A stretch of DNA of 10,575 bases, taken from positions 1 through 10,575 of the forward strand of contig JABZHD010000028.1 in the NCBI GenBank assembly GCA_015259045.1. The letters are read 5' to 3'. This document shows, one piece after another, positions 6,937 to 10,575 of the stretch (positions are counted from its first letter, which is position 1; each line of letters starts with the position of its first letter). Source of the DNA: Atopobium sp. (GTDB lineage: Bacteria > Actinomycetota > Coriobacteriia > Coriobacteriales > Atopobiaceae). The translations under genes and the position numbers were made by a program. The notes below the pieces were generated by a model. The model made no database searches. It was given only the letters and a program-made list of their open reading frames with translations, and had not been told where the DNA came from.

Positions 6937-7536
6937 TTAACGCGTCTCTTTGACCTTGTGCTGAGCCATAAGCTGCTCAATCTGCTCCTGAATTTCATCA
7001 AGCGTAGAGGCCATAAAAGGACGGTTGATGTCTACAAATTCAAATCCTGAAGGATGACTTACCCAAGCGCCTTCAAAAAGCAGACGCAGCGCCTTGCCCT
7101 GTCGGATGAGTTTGTAGCTTTTAATCTTGGTATAAGGAACGACAAGTGCTTTTCTCTTGTCGGATTTTGCAAAGATAAATACGTGTTTCTGACCAAAATC
7201 AATAACATGAATACCGCTGGTAAAACGACTAAAGCGTTTTCCCATGGCTCGTGATGCAAACCACGTAATGGTGAGTCCTGCAATAACACCAACAAGACCC
7301 AAAATATTGCCACTTACATTGGCGTAAACCCAAAAGAAAAATGTCAGAGCAAGAGCGGCAAATGCCAGGAGCAAGTACAGAATTCCCTGAACTATTAAAC
7401 GAGTTCTGTCTTCAAGAACTTCTAGAACTAACTGATCTTCAGGAAGCTCTGGAACAGGCTTTTTGTCAACGCTAAGGCCAAACATATCGCCAAGCACTGA
7501 CTCAGTAACACTTTTGTTGTTCTTCTCGTCTGCCAT
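6937..7536 (-). CDS. Small membrane protein with PH-like C-terminal domain, function unknown
   Basis: I do not recognise this 199-residue protein. A polar N-terminus (about 1-45) precedes two membrane segments, about 48-70 (IVQGILYLLLAFAALALTFF) and 76-96 (GNILGLVGVIAGLTITWFA), separated by a short loop. From about 100 to 172 a soluble, strand-rich stretch alternates hydrophobic and basic residues (GIHVIDFGQKHVFIFAKSD, KALVVPYTKIKSYKLIRQG), reminiscent of bacterial PH-like domains in small membrane proteins. A helical tail (STLDEIQEQIEQLMAQHK) closes it. AAGGAAAAAC precedes the ATG. It sits inside the sugar operon, between the EIIC hairpin and the SIS gene. Nothing in it resembles an enzyme or PTS domain, so a scaffold, sensor or unrelated passenger are all possible. 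Confidence 0.82.
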   Translation of the reverse strand: MADEKNNKSVTESVLGDMFGLSVDKKPVPELPEDQLVLEVLEDRTRLIVQGILYLLLAFAALALTFFFWVYANVSGNILGLVGVIAGLTITWFASRAMGKRFSRFTSGIHVIDFGQKHVFIFAKSDKRKALVVPYTKIKSYKLIRQGKALRLLFEGAWVSHPSGFEFVDINRPFMASTLDEIQEQIEQLMAQHKVKETR

Positions 7537-7560
7537 GTTTTTCCTTGTTGTGAAGCTTTT

Positions 7561-7594
7561 AAAAGGGCGCCCGCGGGCTTTCCACGAGCGCCCT
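7561..7594 (-). terminator. Strong 13-bp stem-loop with short T-tail after EIIC; attenuator or RNA processing site
   Basis: On the minus strand AGGGCGCTCGTGG pairs fully with CCGCGGGCGCCCT (13 bp, two G-U pairs, 5-base loop), followed by only about TTTT and then AAAAG. It lies 40 bp past the EIIC stop. Only about 25 bp separate it from the next ATG at 7536, too few for a promoter, so downstream genes must rely on readthrough or on processing of a longer transcript. Confidence 0.7.
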
Positions 7595-7635
7595 AAGAAA
7601 CCGTAGAGCTGAGTAGGTACTACAGAAATCTAGGC

Positions 7636-8943
7636 TTAGGCAAGACCAAAGAGTGAGCCGATGCCGTAGATGATAGAACCAACGATGTTGTAGTCAACAT
7701 TAGGGAAGGATGCCTCTGCAATTCCCAGCTGAGCAAATGCAGGATAGAGAATCAGAGGACCAGCGGTCAGGAAGATACCAACCAGGAAGGAGCCAAGAAG
7801 AGCACCGCGCCATCCGCCATAAGCGTAACCACAAACACCACAAGTACCACCAGAGAAGAAGCAGATGCCTGCTGCAGGAATCATGATGGTTGGGCTGTGG
7901 AATGCAACCATAAGTGCCATTGCGACAAGGCCGCCAAGGAAGGAGCCAATGAAACCGATGATGACGGCGTTTGGTGCAAATGGGAAGATTGCAGGGCAGT
8001 CGACTGCAGGACGTGCATCTGGAATGAGCTTCTCGGAGATACCGACAAATGCAGCGGTAATCTCAGCAATGAACTGACGGACGCCGTAAACAAGAACGGA
8101 CATACCAGCAGCAAACTGAAGACCAGCAAGGAATGGCCAAATCCACCACATATCGTTACCAAAGTAGCTGGTGAATGGCTTGTTGTTTGCAAGGGTGTCG
8201 CCAAAGTGACCGGTGACAAGGCATGCAATAGTAACAACGTAGAACAGAACAATCATGAAGAGAGCAACGGAGAAGACAAAGTCCTTGAAGAGCTTGAAGA
8301 ACTCTGGGAGCTCCTTAGCTTCCTTCTCGCCGTCCTCCTCGTTCTTCTTAGCAAAGAGCTTTCCAACGTAACCGGAGAATGCATAACCGATGCAGTTGAA
8401 GTGGCCGATTGCAATGGAATCTCCACCAACAAGCTTGTTTACGAATGGCTGGCACAACGAAGGCAGTGCAGCACCGCAGAAGCCGAGGATGACACCACCA
8501 AGAACAATGGTGACCCACATTGGGAGACCAAGAGCAATGAAGACCAGTGCGAGTACGCAGGAGAAGTACAGGAAGTGCTGACCAGTCAAGAAGACGGACT
8601 TGAATGGAGTAATCTTGGCAAACACAAGGTTCATGATGAAGCCAAGGACCATTACAAGAGCAACCTCGGTACCGTAGGTGTTCAGTGCAAGAGCAGTTGC
8701 GACCTCAACCTGGGTTACAACGCCCTTAACAGCGAATGCACGACTAAACATATCGCTGAAGATGTTGACCTGAGCGGACATAGCGCTAGAACCAATGTTG
8801 AAGATCATGAAGCCAATAATGGTCTTCACAGTTCCGGAGAAGACGTCCACAGCGGACTTCTTCTGCAGCAAGAGGCCGACAAGAGCAATAATGCCCATGA
8901 TGACGGCTGTGTCTCTAAGCTGCATGAGAATTGCATTGAGCAT
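7636..8943 (-). CDS. PTS transporter subunit EIIC, ascorbate (UlaA) superfamily
   Basis: This is the membrane channel of a phosphotransferase system, which moves its substrate inward while EIIB phosphorylates it. The 435-residue product has about ten hydrophobic segments and matches UlaA along its length: KTIIGFMIFNIGSS (40-53), ITPFKSVFLTGQHF (111-124), SIAIGHFN (176-183), GVRQFIAEITAAFVGISEKL (287-306) and AVDCPAIFPFAPNAV (313-327), where UlaA has AIDCAAIYSFAPNAV. Some positions around the substrate pocket differ from UlaA as I remember it (GHFN instead of GHQQ; LTGQHF instead of LTGHIM), so the substrate may not be ascorbate. AAAGGGA lies 7-8 bases before the ATG. It is unusually far (162 bp) from the EIIB gene before it. 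Superfamily secure, substrate not. Confidence 0.92.
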   Translation of the reverse strand: MLNAILMQLRDTAVIMGIIALVGLLLQKKSAVDVFSGTVKTIIGFMIFNIGSSAMSAQVNIFSDMFSRAFAVKGVVTQVEVATALALNTYGTEVALVMVLGFIMNLVFAKITPFKSVFLTGQHFLYFSCVLALVFIALGLPMWVTIVLGGVILGFCGAALPSLCQPFVNKLVGGDSIAIGHFNCIGYAFSGYVGKLFAKKNEEDGEKEAKELPEFFKLFKDFVFSVALFMIVLFYVVTIACLVTGHFGDTLANNKPFTSYFGNDMWWIWPFLAGLQFAAGMSVLVYGVRQFIAEITAAFVGISEKLIPDARPAVDCPAIFPFAPNAVIIGFIGSFLGGLVAMALMVAFHSPTIMIPAAGICFFSGGTCGVCGYAYGGWRGALLGSFLVGIFLTAGPLILYPAFAQLGIAEASFPNVDYNIVGSIIYGIGSLFGLA

Positions 8944-9003
8944 GCGTAATCCCTTTCAGCAAATAAACCGACGAACCTACTCAGATAAGTTCTCTCAATC
9001 AAG

Positions 9004-9022
9004 TGACAAGTACCTCTTGTCA
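9004..9022 (-). other. Intercistronic stem-loop between EIIB and EIIC, proximal to EIIC
   Basis: TGACAAG (9004-9010) and CTTGTCA (9016-9022) are perfect 7-base inverted arms with a 5-base loop. There is no T-tract on the minus strand. It lies about 60 bases upstream of the EIIC start, downstream of the switch-like structure at 9030-9076. Confidence 0.6.
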
Positions 9023-9029
9023 AAGGTTT

Positions 9030-9076
9030 GGCGAGAGCTTCTCGCCGAAGGCAACCAGCGTTGCGTATGACGAGAA
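9030..9076 (-). promoter_or_regulatory. Two mutually exclusive RNA structures in the EIIB-EIIC spacer
   Basis: Structure A: GGCGAGA (9030-9036) with TCTCGCC (9040-9046), a perfect 7-bp stem, 3-base loop. Structure B: TTCTCGCC (9039-9046) with GACGAGAA (9069-9076), 8 bp with one G-U pair, enclosing a small perfect hairpin GCAAC-CAGC-GTTGC (9051-9064). Both use 9040-9046, so only one can form. Such layouts occur in attenuators and riboswitch-like leaders, but no U-tract follows, and no known class is recognised. Confidence 0.5.
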
Positions 9077-9105
9077 ACTCCCGCCAAAAAGATACAAAGG
9101 GGAGC

Positions 9106-9405
9106 TTATGCGTTGTGCTCTGCGAGCCAAGCGGTGAGCTTTTCCTTCATCTCTGCCTTGTCGACAATGTTGGTAATACCAACTGCAGAAGGAACACGAT
9201 CGTCAGCGTTGAGCTCATCGGTGAGGTCAGACATGGTGATAACAAGATCGCCATTGAAACCAATCAGGGAATCCAGATTACCGTGCTCAGTCTCGATTGG
9301 AAGATCATTCTCTTTGATGACCTGGTCAATCTTGATCTTGAGCATCATGGAAGAACCCATACCTGCACGGCAGCAAACCAGTGCGTGGAACTTCTTATCA
9401 GCCAT
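9106..9405 (-). CDS. PTS transporter subunit EIIB, UlaB-like
   Basis: This 99-residue cytoplasmic protein passes phosphate from EIIA to the substrate bound by EIIC. The N-terminal phosphocysteine loop reads VCCRAGMGSSMMLKIKIDQ; aligned to UlaB (VCGNGQGSSMIMKMKVDQ), the active residue is the second cysteine, Cys12. The rest alternates strands and helices as in the small lactose/ascorbate-type IIB fold (GDLVITMSDLTDEL, VGITNIVDKAEMKEKL). Its ATG overlaps the EIIA stop as TAATG, with AAGGTAGG upstream, so the two are translationally coupled and made in step. Length matches UlaB at about 101 residues. Confidence 0.92.
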   Translation of the reverse strand: MADKKFHALVCCRAGMGSSMMLKIKIDQVIKENDLPIETEHGNLDSLIGFNGDLVITMSDLTDELNADDRVPSAVGITNIVDKAEMKEKLTAWLAEHNA

Positions 9406-9860
9406 TACAACCTACCTTCCTTTGCGTGGACAAGGTCCACAACATCTTTTGGTGACTGAGCTTTTTCAAGCTGAGCAAAGAAATCTTGATCGCTCAGCAA
9501 TTCAACAAGAGACTGAAGGGCACTAAGGTGGCCTTCACTATCTTTTGCAGCAAGTGGGAAAAGGAACTTAACTGGATCGTTGTCTTTGCTACCAAACTCA
9601 ACAGGATCCTTGAGTACGATAATGCCTACTGCAGGCTCAAGTGCGCCAGACTCAGGACGTGCGTGTGGAAGAGCAACATGCTCGGTAATAACAATATAAG
9701 GGCCAAGTTCGTTGACACCTTTAATGATGTCATCAACATAGCCCTCAGTTACTTTTTTGTTATCGACGAGTGGTTGCGCAGACTTTCTAATTGCATCTTC
9801 CCAGTTAGAAGCTACAACATTGAGCTGCACCAGGTCTTCGGTAAGGAGATCACTTAACAC
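9405..9860 (-). CDS. PTS transporter subunit EIIA, UlaC-like (mannitol/fructose-type fold)
   Basis: EIIA takes phosphate from HPr and hands it to EIIB. The product contains EHVALPHARPESGA, whose His66 (in HAR) matches the phosphorylated His of UlaC (LAMPHGRPEEG), and DNDPVKFLFPLAA, matching UlaC's DNDPVDILITMAA. I start it at GTG 9858-9860 (LSDLLTEDLVQLNV after the initiator), preceded by AAGGTGG, giving 151 residues, close to UlaC's 154 and beginning where UlaC begins. The frame stays open to an ATG at 9944, but that adds 28 residues with no family match, no ribosome binding site, and overlaps the likely promoter. It is the first gene of the operon. HPr and Enzyme I must be encoded elsewhere. 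Confidence 0.92.
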   Translation of the reverse strand: MLSDLLTEDLVQLNVVASNWEDAIRKSAQPLVDNKKVTEGYVDDIIKGVNELGPYIVITEHVALPHARPESGALEPAVGIIVLKDPVEFGSKDNDPVKFLFPLAAKDSEGHLSALQSLVELLSDQDFFAQLEKAQSPKDVVDLVHAKEGRL

Positions 9861-9932
9861 AGCACCACCTTGCCTTTCTCTTAATGAGACACATTGGCCC
9901 AAAGCCGCCTCATGACAAGTCTTAATAACTTG

Positions 9933-9960
9933 ATAATATGCCATGAAACGTTCTTAACTT
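9933..9960 (-). promoter_or_regulatory. Candidate promoter of the PTS operon
   Basis: On the minus strand TTGAAG is followed, 17 to 19 bases later, by CATATTAT, which offers CATATT or TATTAT as the -10 box. Transcription would start around 9920-9925, about 60 bases before the EIIA GTG. An ATGAA half-site (9943-9947) falls inside the spacer, where a repressor would block polymerase. The match is moderate. Confidence 0.4.
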
Positions 9961-10158
9961 CAATCAATTTTACTCAAACAGTAATCAAAGTTGTTCATAT
10001 TTTTTCAGCGTATCTTTTGTCCAAGTAGCTATACAAATGTTCATGTTTTTATGAACGTAATTGAAGCGCCTTCTATTATCCCATGTAAAGTTTATATGTT
10101 AAATTTTTTATAATCTAAAACATTCATATATATTCATACTATTATTTTCTGAAATATC

Positions 10159-10187
10159 TTGATATCCTACTACTGATGTTCTATTTT
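10159..10187 (+). promoter_or_regulatory. Candidate promoter of the DeoR-family gene
   Basis: TTGATA (10159-10164), a 17-base spacer and TATTTT (10182-10187) give a plausible sigma-A promoter starting near 10195, about 45 bases before the ATG. Two overlapping ATGAA half-sites (10192-10200) sit at the start point, suggesting autoregulation. A perfect TATAAT at 10109-10114 is an alternative -10 box but lacks a -35 partner. Confidence 0.4.
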
Positions 10188-10240
10188 ATTGATGAATGAA
10201 CACTCAAAGAAAAAATGTTGCTCATAAAGGGAGGGCATTT

Positions 10241-10575
10241 ATGAAAAGGAGTAAGGCTTACGTAGATTCACGTCGCGAGGCAATTACTGAGCTGCTAGAA
10301 AAAGAGGGACAAGCAAGTGTTTTAGAGCTTGCTGATCACTTTGAGGTCTCTTCTTTGACCATCAGACGTGACCTGGACTTTCTTGAGAAGCGCGGCATCC
10401 TGACTCGTCAGTATGGCATTGCTACCCTGCTTAATCCTTATGGTCGTCCTTCTGGCTCAAGGCAGATTCGCTCTACCAAAGCAATTGCCCGCGAGGCCGC
10501 TCGCTACGTTGAGGATGGCGATTGCATCTTCATCAACACCAGCTCCGTTGCTCTTGGGATGCTTGAGTGGATTGA
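10241..10575 (+). CDS. DeoR-family transcriptional regulator, C-terminus beyond window
   Basis: Only the first 111 codons are present. The N-terminal winged HTH is typical of DeoR-family sugar repressors: SRREAITELLEKEGQASVLE (10-29), LADHFEVSSLTIRRDLDFLE (30-49), then KRGILTRQYGIA. The family's SIS-like effector domain begins with STKAIAREAARYVEDGDCIFIN and continues past the edge. Such proteins bind phosphorylated sugar intermediates and repress neighbouring catabolic operons. GGGAGGG lies 7 bases before the ATG and settles the start. It is divergent from the PTS operon across 380 bp containing repeated TTCAT half-sites, so it is the probable local regulator; the inducer is presumably a phosphosugar of the pathway. 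The overall family call is firm, the target is inference. Confidence 0.9.
   Translation, partial: MKRSKAYVDSRREAITELLEKEGQASVLELADHFEVSSLTIRRDLDFLEKRGILTRQYGIATLLNPYGRPSGSRQIRSTKAIAREAARYVEDGDCIFINTSSVALGMLEWI

Larger units (their letters stand above)
9861..10240. promoter_or_regulatory. Divergent AT-rich control region with a cluster of TTCAT half-sites
   Basis: This 380-bp stretch has no gene. It separates the PTS operon from the divergent DeoR-family gene and is clearly AT-richer than the coding DNA. TTCAT or its complement ATGAA occurs eight times: 9943, 9994, 10040, 10051, 10123, 10133, 10192 and 10196. GTTCAT-GTTTTT-ATGAAC (10039-10056) is a perfect 6-base inverted repeat, and the ATTCATA copies at 10122 and 10132 are direct repeats 10 bp apart. 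These are good operator candidates for the adjacent DeoR protein. Confidence 0.6.

Noticed and set aside
7897..8949. Plus-strand 350-codon open frame
   Set aside because: It is the antisense shadow of the EIIC gene: low-complexity polar composition and no recognisable motif, while the minus strand encodes a full UlaA-like protein.
7636..9860. Naming the PTS genes ulaA, ulaB and ulaC
   Set aside because: The homology is clear, but no ascorbate catabolic enzyme is nearby and pocket motifs differ, so the symbols would imply an unsupported substrate.
10109..10114. Perfect TATAAT as the DeoR gene promoter
   Set aside because: No acceptable -35 box or extended -10 lies upstream, and such hexamers arise easily in this AT-rich region; TTGATA-17-TATTTT nearer the gene is preferred.
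10118..10140. Short ATTCATA direct repeats as a CRISPR or mobile-element end
   Set aside because: Only two 7-base copies, no spacer-repeat array, no transposase or integrase in the window; regulatory half-sites are the simpler reading.

Overview
The window reads as a stretch of a bacterial chromosome with moderate GC. Genes are densely packed, nearly all on the minus strand, and have strong AAGGAG-type ribosome binding sites. The ftsE-ftsX pair, APC permease, PTS-based sugar uptake and absence of any outer-membrane genes fit a fermentative Gram-positive. Overall protein style and the long N-terminal tail on FtsE make me favour a coriobacterium of the Atopobium/Lancefieldella/Olsenella type. 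That placement is an impression from memory, not a search result.

Left block (1-2283, minus strand): an APC-superfamily amino-acid permease, cut by the window edge, with a LysR-type regulator gene immediately upstream. The 224-bp gap between them holds a candidate promoter for the permease, an inverted repeat directly upstream of its -35 box, and a hairpin with a T-rich tail that may be the lysR terminator or a leader attenuator. Middle block (2370-4422, minus): ftsE and ftsX, overlapping by 23 bp, closed by a strong terminator. FtsE starts at GTG and carries an extra acidic, Gln-rich tail of about 108 residues.

Right block (4513-9860, minus): one long catabolic operon. In order of transcription it encodes PTS EIIA, EIIB and EIIC of the ascorbate (UlaCBA) superfamily, a small two-TM protein with a PH-like tail, a SIS-domain sugar-phosphate isomerase, a DapA/NanA-family aldolase, an Eda-family aldolase, then a terminator. 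A DeoR-family repressor (start only) is divergent at the right end. The 380-bp AT-rich region between the two carries eight TTCAT/ATGAA half-sites and candidate promoters in both directions.

The most interesting point is that this PTS resembles UlaABC but none of the ascorbate-degrading enzymes (UlaD, UlaE, UlaF, UlaG) are here. Instead there are an isomerase and two different pyruvate-forming Schiff-base aldolases, each lacking an Arg that marks the textbook enzyme. I infer uptake and phosphorylation of an unidentified sugar acid or related compound, isomerisation, and aldol cleavage to pyruvate. The operon also has stem-loops at most gene junctions, including two mutually exclusive structures between EIIB and EIIC and a 13-bp hairpin before the membrane protein gene that leaves no room for a new promoter.
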